From Klebsormidium nitens (Eukaryota; Streptophyta; Klebsormidiophyceae; Klebsormidiales; Klebsormidiaceae), in the NCBI GenBank assembly GCA_000708835.1, contig DF237034.1:62001-126000 (forward strand): a stretch of DNA of 64,000 nucleotides, written 5' to 3'. Made by a program: the position numbers and the translations under genes. The notes beneath the pieces are model-generated. The model searched no databases. It was given only the letters and a program-made list of their open reading frames with translations, and was not told where the DNA came from. Of this stretch, positions 1 through 12,057 are shown in pieces. Numbering within the stretch: the stretch's first letter is position 1; the number at the start of each line of letters is the position of its first letter.

Positions 1-966
1 GGCTCGACGCGGCGCAGCTGCACATGGTCTTCCAGCTGAGTGCCTGCAGGAGAAGGGCAGTGGTTCGCACCAAGAAAGTGAGGTGGAGGGCCAAGCAGCA
101 CAACGAGTTGAGGGCAGGAGTGATGATCATCTGCTATGCAATATGGAGCTGAGTGTTTGCCCTTCAGAGAGTGGGGCTTACCCATGCTGCGGAAGGCTGC
201 CCGGTACGCCTGGGGCATCAAGAGCAAGCTGCAACAAGGAGCGAGGTGGACTTAGGGGGGAAAACACAAGCAGTGCACAATCACAATCGTGCCGCTACAA
301 GCCACCGCGTCTTTCTCCAATCATTGAACCGCCAATGCAGGGGCGTCATATTGTGGTCAACCTCAAGGTCCGGCGTACCTGGGCCCTGTATCAAACCGAT
401 GCCCGCCTTCCTCAATAGTTTGCAGGCGTCCACCAATATCAGCATTTTTCTCAATGATGGTCACTTCAACACGTGACCTGCACAGCACAAAGGAACATGA
501 AGGACAAGACAAACATAGTTATGTGGTGATCAAATTGGGGTTGTTAAAATTGGAAGCTTCTTGCCATTTTCACAATGAGGAGGGGCCCGTAGCGTGCTCA
601 GACTTTGAGAGCTCGGATCCCTCACCCCAGTTTGTGAGCCAGTACTCCGCTGACGACCAAACCGCCCACCCCTGCTCCAACAACAACAATCTGGAGGGGA
701 TCCTTGCCACCACGTTGCAACCTGCCAGAGCTTGCTGGCGCAGCATTCTGCATGCAGCAGACAACCCCGGTTCGCAATGCGAGTTTCCTGCTGCAAGCGA
801 GCTCACGGGTCAGCGTAGGTTTCTTACAGTTCTTGTGGTCCCTGCAAAGCAACAGTGTACGCGGTGGCGGGTGCAGCCGGGAGCTCCTAAGCGTCCTGAA
901 TCGAATCGTTGCATGGTGGAGGGCGGGGAAAAGGCCATCAGGACTTGAACCAACAATCACATCCAT
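1..966 (-). CDS. CrtI/phytoene desaturase-like FAD oxidoreductase, 5' part (runs off the left edge)
   Basis: Four joined exons read 626-966, 379-477, 182-228 and 1-43, all with GT-AG borders and matching phases; the rest lies outside the window. The ATG at 966 is the first ATG of the frame. About 80 residues of basic, Arg/Ser-rich sequence precede the fold, which suggests a plastid transit peptide. Next comes a Rossmann strand IVVVGAGVGGLVVSG (the GxGxxG that binds FAD ADP), then the acidic strand end VTIIEKNADIGGRLQ and HRFDTGPSLLLMPQAYR, the signature of the phytoene dehydrogenase/CrtI group, then QLEDHVQLRRVEP. Family members desaturate or isomerise carotenoids or related lipids using FAD. 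The substrate cannot be told from the N-terminus alone. It is closer to the bacterial CrtI/algal FAD-amine-oxidase group than to plant PDS/ZDS by motif wording, which I judge from family knowledge. It is head-to-head with the CELF gene. Confidence 0.85.
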
Positions 967-1483
967 CCGCTTGGAATTGAATCTTTGGCAGAGGGTGTCC
1001 GAGCGGAAAGGCGGCAACCAGCCCTTACTACTTTACAGGGCACCAGCTAAAGGTGGTACTAGTAGGTATCTTGAAGGATGCTGTGCACAATGCTGGCCAG
1101 CATCCAGCTTTCTGAAAGCTGCATTGCTGGACAGCAGAAAATTAGGGTTTCGGGACAGCAAGCAAGAGCTCTTCAAACTTTTTGATCAGCTCGACAAAAG
1201 TTCACCCCGTGCACGGCAGGAGGGGGACCGGAGGCGACCACAAATCTGCCTTCCGAATTTACTTGAGAACACTAAAAGCAGACTTCAGTCGCTGCAAAGC
1301 CTGCAAAGAATCGCATGGGAGTTCTCGCTATGCCGCATGCGTTTGGTTTTGGACAAAGCTGTGAAGAGAAAGGAGAGAAAAGACCAAAGGCCCTGGAGGG
1401 CGCTTGTTGCAGGCACTTCGGAGCTTAGCAGAAGTTGTAAAGTTGTCTGATCGTCTGATCGTGAAGCTGCGGTGCTGGTGACC
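967..1483. promoter_or_regulatory. Divergent intergenic region between desaturase and CELF genes
   Basis: This 517-base region separates the two start codons, so it must hold both 5' UTRs and both promoters unless further upstream exons exist. I see no clear TATA box. A stretch near 998-1016 resembles a tRNA D-arm but no cloverleaf can be built. Confidence 0.4.
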
Positions 1484-4400
1484 ATGGCGAGTACAGCGGT
1501 GCAAGGGAACGGAGGCCTTTCTGGAGCAATCTCTCCCAACGGGACAAAGACAAGGGCGGGTAATCGGACATCTGGAGGTGCCGAGAAAGATGCTGACAGC
1601 CCCCGTCTCTTTGTAGGGCAGGTGAGGTGTTCTTCATGAGTCCTCCGGTACTTTGGACTTTGGCTCGGACATGTTGTGAGCAGGTTCGCATCGATTGGAT
1701 CTCAAAAGGTTCCAATGCGCTGACCACAGTATAATCAATTTGCAGGCGTTTCTTTTCTTGCTCTTGACATGTACCTAAGCCATTCTCCTCTTCTTGGCAG
1801 ATTGGCAATAAGCCAAATGAGGCGGAATTGAAACAGTTGTTTGATAACATTGGCGAGGTAGTGCAGTTCCAAGTACTGAGGGACAAGAAGACTAAGCAGA
1901 CCAAAGGTAAGTTTCCAGATCCATGCTCTTTTACTATTTATTGAGTTATTGAGGAACTTTACAGGGTAACGGTTTGTAACATGTTGTTGGGCTGGTCAGC
2001 TGAGCCTTTCTCAGGCACTGGTCTTCGGTACCTGTGGCATCTACTGGTAGACTGACAGGCTACCACGATAGGGGTTTATATTTGCTGTCCATTTCTGAGA
2101 AGGTTTCCTGTCTACTCATTTTTGTGCGAGTAGTTTGCAAAGTGGTGTGGTCCAAAGGTTGTTTGGTAATCTGTTTCACCTTTTCTGTATTTTAAACTTC
2201 ATGCACTGCTTTGAGCAGCGGCAATACTTTGACAAAACAAGCGAGTAGTTGTAGGTTTGACATGCGCAGAGTCCCTGCTCTTTGACTATCACATTCTGCA
2301 TTAAGGGAATTCTTGACATACAACTAAAGTGCCTCTGTCATATACTTAAGGTGACTCCAGACTGGAGTCCAGAAAATTATTTTTTGGCCTTTCTTGGGTG
2401 CCATCTTACCTCATTGGGGCGCACCTACCAGAATCGGTGCGCCAGTCATCAGAGGTTGTGCTGATGCTCAGCATCCTGCCTTGAACGTCTACCGTGGACG
2501 TCGTGGTGGACCGGCCCACCATCACCTTATCCGCATTCAGAGTTCTGATGAGGTGCCTTGCCCTTGGTGGATTTCCTCTTTCCTGGTTGTCACTCAATAG
2601 CACCGGATGGTGCACGATCAGTAGCATCTTGCCTTCCAGACCTCAGAATCATAATCATCTTGTTCACTGTTGTGAACAAACACCCCTGTGAAGCTGATCT
2701 GGGGCTTCACAGACTTTGAATTCCATGCTGACAGTTGCATCCTGAAAAGGGCTCTAAGCAGGCGATCATTCCGCAAGCTTTTAAAAAGATACTGTACCAG
2801 TCCTTGATGATACAAGGAACTCGATCAGAGGTATCTTCAGGCCAGGCTGTTTCGTTGGTGAACAAGTCCTTTTGATGGTGCACTTGTGGTCTTCTACTTG
2901 GTCAGAGGACATCTGCGTTGATATTTTCGCAACAGAAAGTATTTCACATGGCAATCTCTGCCCTATGGCACTGCAATTTGCCTCCAGCGACAGAGAGGCA
3001 GTGGTTGCTTTTCTTACTTGCGGCCTCACGTTAACCAGGCTCAGAAATCCACAAACAGGGCATCCTGCAGGAGATGTGTGCAACACGCGCTTTGTCATCT
3101 TCGTTGGCTCGTTGAGCAGACGGAGCTTGACAATGAGCATACGGGCAAAAGGCTGGTGTTTGCCAGCAAGTGCCTGTGCCCCGTACCTTGAGTATCTCCT
3201 CTCCGGTGTCTGCCGTTCTCATGACCGCAAGCGGTGCCTGTTTGAACTTCAGAGGTCACGTTGAATTTGCAGGCTGCTGTTTTGTGGCTTACCGCACCCG
3301 GGCAGATGCTGAGAAAGCCATAGCGTCGCTACACGAAAAGCATACCATTGCGCCAGTACGTGATGGTCGTCAATCTTTTCCTTCTTATCCCTCCTACATG
3401 CTTTCAGAAAGTTTACGCTAGCGAGTCTTGGCTTGGTGACAGCTGTCCTTTGGATTGTTCCTTCTTACCGTTTGCAGTTAATCTTGCAAGTAGCAATCCC
3501 ACGGGCGGTTGGGCGTTTTTGGATTGAGAGATTCGAGCCAACAATTCTTTCTAGACCAGCATGCGAAGGACCTTGTTGCCGCTCAATTTAGTTCCTGTCT
3601 TTGTGATTGACGGGTGTTATGAAAGTCACCGCAATGGAGAGATGGTTTCGAGCCTGCCATTTTAATGTGCAACTGTAGCTCCTCCTGGCTCAAGCTTTTT
3701 ATGTATGCTTGACGGTCATTCTGGACGTATTGCGCATATTGTTCGTGCACTCTATTTGTCTCCATTAGATTCTCCAGATGTGCTGCAAGTTCAATCTCAA
3801 ATGGTCCGTTGGGTCCATCGGGTGCATGTCCATTCTCCTGCTCATGCTTTTGTTTACCTGGTGGCCATTTGCCTGTACCTCACAGTCGTCCTGCTTTTCT
3901 GCAGAACCGGAAGCCACTGGTGGTACAATATGCCGCTGGAGAGCTGGACAGGATAGGTGAGTGAGCACATTGAGAAAAGTACTCTTTGTGGCAGAGATAT
4001 CGAGCCTTTGCACTGGGGTCGCTGCTGGAATGGAGTGGCAATAGGGATGATGCTGGTGTTTGATGGAGCTCACTTTGTCGGAGTGGTAGTTTGCTTGATT
4101 GAACATGTTTTCAGGGGACAAAGGTCGGGAGCAACTGTGATTGCATGGTATGGTCAGGGCCCCTCTTCTTTCAAAAGTGGTTAACATTATCATTGAGGAC
4201 TTTATTGAGCATCAGGGCTCTTTGGAGTGTGTGCTCAGTCTTGTGATCCTTGTGCAGAGAACAAGCTGTTCGTGGGGTCCTTGCCTCGTGAGCTGGATGA
4301 GGCAGCGCTGAGGGCCCTGTTCAGCCAGTTTGGCACCGTCAAGGAGATCTCGGCGCCCAGGCAGCCCGGTGGCCAAAGCAAAGGTGAGCACGGAAGGACT

Positions 4401-6978
4401 TGAGAATCATTCGATTATCTTGCCACAGTCGTTTTGGATTGTCCACCCTGTGTTGGGCTCTTACTGTGTATGTTCATGTCTGTTTCTTAGTCGGCCCTGT
4501 GCTCATGTCTGTTTTGCTTTGCGACTCTGCACCTTTGACCTGATTGCTGAGATGCTCTTGTTTTTCTCCGTTCAGGTTTCGGCTTTGTGAAGATGTCGGT
4601 GAAAGAGGAGGCTGCGAAGGCTATCGAGGGGCTCAATGAGAAGCATACGATGCCGGTGAGAGGCTGTCCTCTTTTCCTGCTTGTTGGAATATAAGCGTCA
4701 AACCATCGATGGTCCAATCATCCATGAAATACAAGCAATACAAGCTTATCTCTTCTTACGTCCAAGCTAGCCGAGCCTGGCTCCATGCTGTTCACCACTT
4801 CCTCCAATTGTGGACAATGGAACTTCAGGATGGCGGAGAGTTTGCCGTCAGACCTTGACACGTGCCTTCTGATACGCGAGGTGTGCTCACGCCGCAAGCA
4901 ATCGTTTCCAAGACACAGCACAACTTTGAAATCGGGCTTTTCCTTGCGTTTTGCTGGCAGGGCCAAAAGAAGCCGCTGGTGGTCAAGTGGGCTGACACCG
5001 AGGAGGGGCGTGCTCAGCGGATGGCGGCCAAGCAGGGGGCGCCCTTCGGAAGCCCGATGCAAGGGCCAATGCAAGGGGGTTTCCCCATGGGCCCCAACAT
5101 GGGCATGGGCATGGGCATGGGAGGACCGATGGGCGGGCCCATGGGGGGCTTCTCGCCCATGCGGCCACAGGGGGGGCCCTTCATCCAACAGCCTGGCATG
5201 AACTTCTCCCCACAGCAGCAGCAGCAACTGCCGCAGCAGGTGAAGCTTGCGGATTGCTTCGAATCCAACGGAATTGTCCGTCAATTGTACCTGCGTCATT
5301 GGCAGTTCTTCAATGGAAACTTGTAGTCTTCTACGAATGCTCGTTGACAGAACGCACGGAAGGAGAACGTGGACTCCAGTTTTCATTTCTGGACCCCCAC
5401 ACCGGTTGGCACTCTGCACACGCACCTCAGATTGACTCGGCTACATTTCGGGTCACCGGGTCATTTCTTCGGCAACTGGGAACATGGTGCTAGGTCTGAA
5501 AACCTGCATTCGAGCGCTCGGTGGAAGTCGGGCTGGTCGGTCAGCAGCAGGCTTTGAGTTACATTACCAGGGGTTATGCTTGGCCGCGCGCGTGACCAGC
5601 CCTACCTCAATCCGCTTGCGCACGCAACTTGACCAGTACCAACCGGTGTGGGGGTCTCGGACTGCAAACTGCAGTCCGCGTTCTCCTTCCATCCGTTCTG
5701 ACAGAGGACTGAATGCTTGTTGTTCAAGAGGGCTTGGTAATTCGTGCACAGAATTGCATTTGTCCGGAATTACGTCTACTCTTACTGGGGATGTCTGTTT
5801 CTGATCAGAGCCGGTCTGTGTGCTCAGATGGGTGGCGGGCCATCTCCTGTCATGGCCAACTTCGGCACCATGGCGAGCCAGGGCTTCATGGGGCTCCCCT
5901 CGAACAGCCCCCCCCTTGCATTCAACGCCCGCCCCGGCCTGCTCTCTGGTCCGGGATCCAGCATGCTGGGCAGCTTCGGCGTCAACCAGATGCAGCCGCA
6001 ACAGCAGGCGCCTCAGCAGGCGCTGCCCCAGCCAACCCAGACACAAGGTGAGGCGCATGGGGGCGTTTTTGATGTACCATTACCTGCTCGTTACTCGGTG
6101 CTTCAAATCTGTTCGTGCTTGTGTTGACACAGCTGTTTGCCCCACAGCTCCGTGCCATGCGTCCTTTTGCCCTTTGGCAAGTATTGCTGGGTTTGCTCAC
6201 AGTCAGTATTCCCCTATTCACAGCAGGCATCTCTTCCCCCAGCCCTGCGCAAGCTGCCCCAGGCCCTCAGGGGACGATGAGTCCCGCCTTCGTGACCAGG
6301 GTCCCTGGCCCCACCCCTCCCACGGGCCTGCCTGCCACTGCCTCTGCCGCGCAAGTAGCGGCCACGGTGGCGGGTACGGCGCTGGGTAAGGATTCGGTCG
6401 TCTCGTCACTGTTGTTCGAGGTCAGGGGTGTTTCTGAAGATGCGCTTTTGTTCAGACTTGCGGCTGAAGGATTGGGGATGAGAATGAGCTACTTCCCCAC
6501 TTGTAGTTTCATCTTTGGTTGGCCAGTGATATCCAACTGACTCAGAGGCACCCTTTTGTCAATGCAGGCACCCCAGGTGCGAGCCTGTTTGTCTACCACC
6601 TCCCTACCGAGTTCCGGGACAACGATCTGATGACCACCTTCTCCCCTTTCGGCAACCTCGTCAATGCCAAGGTCTTCATCGATCAGAACACGGGAGAAAG
6701 TAAAGGCTTTGGTGAGTGAGTTTGATTCACTGAGGAGGGTCAACTGCCTGCGTTGTGCCTTCTTCTCGAGTCAGCTGCGTTGCACCTAATCCTGATACTG
6801 CTTTAGCGAATCTTACTTGTCGGCAGATAAATTGACGGTTTACGCTTGTTTCGCAGGCACTGTGTCTTTCGACACCCCTGAGGCAGCCGAGGCGGCTGCG
6901 TCGGTGCTGGACGGTTTTGCACTTGGGGGGAAGACTCTCAAGGTTCAGGTGAAGAAGGAAGCGCCAAAGCCTTACTAG
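1484..6978 (+). CDS. CELF/Bruno-like RNA-binding protein with three RRMs
   Basis: Eleven exons join in phase to 503 residues: 1484-1621, 1801-1906, 3273-3355, 3905-3956, 4258-4383, 4576-4655, 4961-5239, 5828-6047, 6224-6385, 6568-6711, 6857-6978. The start is the ATG in an ACC-ATG-G context. RRM1 spans about residues 41-125 (RNP2 LFVGQI, RNP1 GCCFVAY), RRM2 about 128-205 (RNP2 LFVGSL, RNP1 GFGFVKM), then a 210-residue Gly/Met/Gln/Pro-rich linker, and RRM3 closes the protein (RNP2 LFVYHL, ending [12 protein letters not shown]). This 2+1 RRM layout with a divergent linker is the CELF/Bruno family mark. Such proteins bind UG/GU-rich RNA and control splicing, translation and decay. RNP1 of RRM1 starts GCCF rather than GxGF/Y. 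Introns 2 and 7 are long and contain inverted repeats listed separately. The gene is convergent with the MTP12-like gene. Confidence 0.95.
2353..2679. repeat. Cluster of perfect short inverted repeats in CELF intron 2
   Basis: Intron 2 (1907-3272) holds four perfect hairpin-capable palindromes. They are GACTCCAG-A-CTGGAGTC at 2353-2369, GGCGCACC with GGTGCGCC at 2418-2443 (10-base loop), GATGCT-C-AGCATC at 2463-2475, and TTGTTCAC with GTGAACAA at 2660-2679 (4-base loop). They are seen directly in the sequence. Whether they form RNA structure or mark an old mobile element is unknown. Confidence 0.6.
5346..5704. repeat. Long inverted repeat in CELF intron 7
   Basis: The arm at about 5347-5412 matches the reverse complement of about 5638-5704 over some 66 bases with roughly 11 mismatches. 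Shared blocks are GGAAGGAGAACG and ACCCCCACACCGGTTGG. The arms are separated by about 225 bases, and weaker pairing may continue inward to about 5460 and 5585. The repeat sits wholly inside intron 7 (5240-5827), so transcription of the gene would produce a foldback RNA. No target-site duplication was recognised. It could be a MITE-like element or a small-RNA precursor. Confidence 0.75.
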
Positions 6979-8460
6979 GCATCTGTCGAGGGGTATGTTC
7001 ATTCGTTGGGTACTATCTCACCCGTCAATAGTTTCATCGCATCCCGCGGTGTCAGCAATCCGGCAGTAGACAGCAAGGCGTCATGCGAAGGTCGTTGTCC
7101 TTCTCAGACGTCCTTGCAGTATTCGATGAAGTTGCAAAGTTGGTTGGGACGATGAGCCCAGGCACCTATGGCGTTCATGACAGCAGGGGCCGTTCAGCTC
7201 TACTTCCTTGATGTTGTGGTCCATGCTTTTGGTCCTCTCATGGGTTCGCTTCAGGCTTCAATCATGCTCTACACATATACCCTGCCATGCATGCACTGAG
7301 AATCGTGAGTGGCATGCCTGTCGCCATGCCTTGTCCATACTTGTGGTCATGTGTGAAGAAAAGGCCTACAGCCTCGATTTGGCTGTAGAATACAGTGAGG
7401 TCAAAATAGTCACTGACTGTTGTCAGCACTCAACTGCATGGCCGTGTAATCAACGAACGATCTGTACCTAAACTTCGAAAGTTCGTTCCTATATGATTCA
7501 GGTCTAACACAATATGAGCATCATGCGTGCCATGATCCGACGCCATAATTGGAGTTGCTGCCCTCATGTGCTGCATGTCTGCCGGATGGCCTGCAGGCCC
7601 ATGGCCGCCCTGCATGCTCCAAACGGTTCATCATGGCATATGGCTCCAATGATACCGCGCGCGTCCGCGCCGCACATGGATCAATGATTTGCGAAATTGC
7701 AATATAATGTACAATTAGCTAGCTGCATGGTGATAGCTAGGGACCGCGCGTGTGGGGCCCCGCCAGTAAATGATAATGCATGCAAGCTATCCAAAAAAAA
7801 TCTTTGATATCTCAGTGTGGCACACGGCGTGAGCTCCAAACGCAGGTCGCCGCACTTAGGCCATGCAGCGCTGCAGCTCCGCATGGCCGAGCCTAGATCC
7901 GAATTGAATGCAAAGACGTCACGTAAGCAAAGTATCTGGCACACTTTGCAAGGTACAATGTATGTCGGTGGATACGTTCATCCAAGTGTCATTCATCATC
8001 AACGGGGCATGGATTTGAGCGGCTGCCAAACTGAAAGAGCTAGGGGTGGCTACGTCTCTCGACCTGCGATACCTGGTAGAGGCCCGGCCCTTCCATGGAC
8101 ACTTCATCGTTTTGGACGACTTGCAAAACCCTTTGCCCGGGCTCTGCAGAACGCAAATATAGATTCCAGAGTCTTGCAATCTAGAGCGTAAGGCTGACCA
8201 AACTTCGTATTACCGAACCTGCCGTCTTGGCTTTCGGGATGTACTGTAAGTTCGGTGTCCTGATCGCCCGCCCTGCCAAAAGATGTGCCCAATGCTTGCT
8301 GATCAAACACTTGGTCACTTTTAGCAATCTGAACAGCGAGTGACGGTAGAAAGGACACATCTCAAATGCAGACTGTCGGACTTCGGTTGCGGCCATTGTG
8401 GCTTGACAGATACTTTGCCAAGTTCACCTGTAGTATCCCTTCCGCAAAGAGACGCCAATA
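6979..8460. other. Convergent intergenic spacer, CELF and MTP12 3' sides
   Basis: The spacer of 1,482 bases holds the 3' UTRs of two genes facing each other. I find no further coding exon, RNA gene or mobile element. Around 7680-7810 the sequence is AT-richer, with short palindromes such as AGCTAGCT at 7717 and an A8 run near 7793. Confidence 0.5.
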
Positions 8461-11288
8461 TCAAGAAAGTACCTCCTTTTCTATCTGCACTGTTAGATCT
8501 GCCACGCCCATGTTGTTGAAACAACTGTGTATATGCTTTAGGATCCGCTGCTCATCTGCATTTGCTCGTACCTGCAACATCAAAGAACGAACGCTCTTCG
8601 CTTACTGCAAAACAAGCAATTTGCTCAACCAACGACGACTACAATGGTTGACGAAGGCTTTGGCAAGGTGACGATTGGCTATGTCAAAAGTCGTATATAG
8701 TCGCTGAGTGACTCGAATCAAATTGTGATTGGAACACAGGTCGATATTCGGTACAGAAGCTCCTCCAGTGGTTCTCACCCTGACATGCAGCGTGCCAACC
8801 GTCGCTCCCGGCACCAGAGCCCAGAACTTGTGGTCCACGATGTCCAGCACGCCGTCACACCAGCGCGCCTCCCGCAGAGTCTTGTCGAGCGCCCCTGCCG
8901 TGATGCTGGGGGGCGTCGTCTGCAGCAGGACGGCCCCCGCCGCATAGAACAGCGGCAGGGTGATGTACAACACGAGGGCGGCCACAGCCGCCGCCACGAA
9001 CGTCTCAGCGTAAGGCAACCTGAAGGCAGTCAAGGCACGGGGGAGGAGATTAGATCCATCGTTTGGCCTAGGATTAAGAGGCGTACAAGCTTTTCACCCC
9101 GTTTGTTACTTGAGAATGACGAGGAGTTTGGAATACAAGCAGAGCGCCCAAGGCAACGACGGGGTGCAACTCGAAAGCAACGCGCTTGAAACTGCCTGGA
9201 TCGAATTGAGGAATCCTGTGAGATGAGCTCACCCGATTGCCAGCAACCAAGAGGCGAGGATGATGCCTCCACTCCTGATGGAGTCGGCCAAAACATGGAG
9301 AAAGATGGAGTGGTGGTTCATGTCTTGAGAGCGCCTATATACTGCACAGAGGACAAGAAACGGAGGGGTCAAAAATCGGAGAGCATGTCTAGAAGCGGGC
9401 TGAGCATGATTTCGATGAGAGCTGCGCAGATACACGGGCGACAGGATCCACTGGCGTCCCCCCAGTGTCCAGGCATGCTTCTGACGGCCGAGGCCTTGTT
9501 CGTTGGCAAATCGCAGACAGCAAAAGCGACTCACCAACTCGCACCCGGGCAAAGTGCCGGAAGAAGATGACCCCCAGAACGTTGACGACCAGATTGGTGG
9601 CAGCCGACAATGTCAAATAGTGCCTGCACCAGGGGCACAGGCGGTGGTGAGGTTGCGTGCCGGCAGCCTCTCAAATGACAAAACGAGATGAGGGGGCAAA
9701 CAAACGAAACAAACCCACGTTTTGTGCAGCCTCACGGGTGCAAAATGAGGATGAGAGCGCACCTGTGCTCGCTTTCGTCCTCAATGAAGGCTGTGAGAGC
9801 TTCTACTGAGAGGGAGAAGGACAAGAAGAGGAGGAAGAGCTGCACAACGAAAGAGAGACGTCAGCCAGAGTACTGCAACCGACGCGCATCAAGGCCGAAA
9901 TGCACCCCAAGGTTGGACCTTGACACAGAAACAGGTATTGTCGAAGCAGGATAATGTAACCAGCCAAATCTTGTCCCAGAGTTGGCAACATCTTTGGCTG
10001 ATTACCACACCCTTGAGCAGGTGTTTGCTAGCTCACCGCATTCGTGAAGCCCGCAAGCACCTCCAAGCGCTCATACCTGCAATCGTCGTGATACAACAGA
10101 ACTCTCAGGCGTCAAGTTTCGCACGCTTGCTCAAACAACCCTCATAACATGGGGATTCCACTGTAAGCCGTTGCAATACTACAATACTATTGTAGTTTCA
10201 CCTAACGGGTGAACAATCACCTCTCACCATCAAGCTCATGCATCGATCAATACGACCGGGGTGCTTACCCATAAGTGTACTTTGCATCGTGTGGCTGCCG
10301 CGATTTTGCCATGGCCACTAAAGACAGGGTCAGCACCCCGCAGCCAAACCACAAGTGGAAGGCATCCGAAACAAGGGCTGCAAGCAGATCAACAAATCAG
10401 ATTGTCAAAGTGCATATGCTAACGAAGAGCTCAGTCTTTTCTAGTGATTAAAAGCTTACAGCTCACAAACAAAGAAGCAAGCTGCAACCCCATCGAGGGT
10501 TGACCACAATGATTGCAAAAACCCTAGAGGCGACAGCACCGGGGCCACTCACTGATGCGGCTGGTGAGCAGGCCGTAGAGCATCTCCGCAGTGGAGAAGA
10601 CGGCGTTGATAGTGATGAAGGCAAACAGCTTCTTGGCGTCCCGGCTCTGGAAGCGCACCCTGTTCTGCAAAATTGCCAGCTTCCCGGGGGCGGAGTGCCG
10701 CTTGGCGCGTCCGGGTGTGTGCTGGCTGTCCAGGCTGGCGCGCCCCGTGTGGCTGGGTGTGCCGGACAGGCTGCGCCGCCGCGCCATGTCCTGCAGGTCC
10801 TGGATGGAGATGGACGTGGACGAGCTGGCGGGGTGGTCGCGCGAGGTGGGCGATGACACCCCGCTCTGGTTGCTGTAATTGCTGAAGGAGGGGGTGGCAG
10901 GGGAGGGCAAGTACGACACTGGGGTGCTGGGGCCAGAGGGGGGCTGCAGGGCGAGCGGGGACTTGCCAGGGCCCAGGGACGCGGCGTAAGAGAAGGGGGT
11001 GATGCTGGGAGGGGGGGTGCTGGGGACGTAGGGCAATGCATGGCTGGGACCGGGGCCGCGCGGGCGGGGCGAGAGAGGCGGGCGGGGGGAGTGGAGGGGG
11101 CTCTGGCTGAAGCGGGATGGGGGGTGAGGGGGGAGATTGCGGGAGGGGGGAATTGGAGAATGGAGGGGTGAGCTGGAGGCGCTGTACATGGCTGGGCCAG
11201 GGCCCGCCGGGGAATTGCTGCCGCTGGACGGGGGGGTACCAGCTTCCTCGCTCGAAAGCCGCCGCACGGACAAAGGAAGGGACTCCAT
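8461..11288 (-). CDS. MTP12: MTP12/ZnT5-type cation diffusion facilitator (zinc transporter)
   Basis: Eight exons in phase give 503 residues: 10553-11288, 10269-10377, 10037-10076, 9763-9839, 9535-9623, 9233-9341, 8779-9019, 8461-8571. The ATG at 11288 is chosen. An in-frame extension to 11360 is possible but does not clearly begin with ATG. Residues 1-215 are Pro/Ser-rich and low in complexity. The CDF core follows: TLVSDAFHLWFGCGVLTL (second membrane helix), YGYERLEVLAGFTNA, a short loop with EDESEH, helices with NLVVNVLG, then NHHSIFLHVLADSIRSGG and a cytosolic C-terminal domain ending LTVQIEKEVLS. CDF proteins exchange Zn2+ for protons, and this subgroup works in the Golgi/ER. H366 and D370 of one metal-site helix are present, but the Asp expected in the second helix is Gly257 (HLWFG), as I recall for plant MTP12, which works as a heterodimer with MTP5. 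It diverges from PSAT. Confidence 0.93.
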
Positions 11289-12057
11289 TCTTGAACTTAG
11301 GGTTCCCAGATAAGTATGATCAGGCCTGATCAGGCACGGGGCTGCCGACGACCTTCGCAAACGACTCTGGGACGATCAATATATTGGAAGCCTTGCTTGT
11401 TCCGTGCAGGTCATCGATGAGCTGCACAGCAACTTGAACGAGCTCCCCGCCGTGGGGGATTAACCATGCTTAATTCTCCTTTGCCAATTGGGCGCCCATG
11501 TCCACCTGTTTCTGTGGTGCCAGGCGCCTGTTAGGCTAAAGTGTAAAGCAGAATGTGCATACCTATCAATGACGAACTATAGCCTATATGCTTGTTGTAT
11601 AGGGTATTATAAATGAATATGGATTTTATGCCCTGGCTTGACAGTGGTACATATTAGAAGGTAGTTGGGGGCTTGTTGCATGTAGGCCTTATCTCATCGA
11701 CGGCTGTAGAGCTGCCGACAGTCCAATGGACATCAGAGGAACACTTTGAGCGTTGGATCAGTATTGCCTATGTATACCGTATACGAAGGGTCCATCACCT
11801 CTTCAAACAAGCTACCCGTAAATTCGTGGGCGTCCAGCTATGCACCGCCTGCTGGTTTGCCAGCGTTGTGCAAGAAGAACCATGCATCCCTGCATCAGGC
11901 TGCATCACTTTTTGAAGTTTAAACTGTGTCCCCTCTTTCGAAATTTGCCTTGGCACTGGAGCTAAAACTTTAGAAAGGCGTCAAATTGGGGAGGTCGGCC
12001 CGAGCACTTGCCAACAGCCGAGATCTATCAGATCCCTTTCAGAATCAAGAAGTCATC
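11289..12057. promoter_or_regulatory. Divergent intergenic region between MTP12-like gene and PSAT
   Basis: The 769 bases between the two start codons must carry both promoters and 5' UTRs. An AT-rich segment at 11570-11630, with TATAAAT near 11610, is the likeliest core region. No operator or repeat was recognised. Confidence 0.35.

Noticed and set aside
930-1020. tRNA-like words GGTTCAAGTCC (minus) and GTCCGAGCGGAAAGGC (plus)
   Set aside because: They are on opposite strands and no cloverleaf forms. The first lies inside the desaturase leader exon.
704-1450. Plus-strand open frame of 248 codons
   Set aside because: It overlaps the desaturase exon in antisense and the CELF promoter, and its sequence has no family character.
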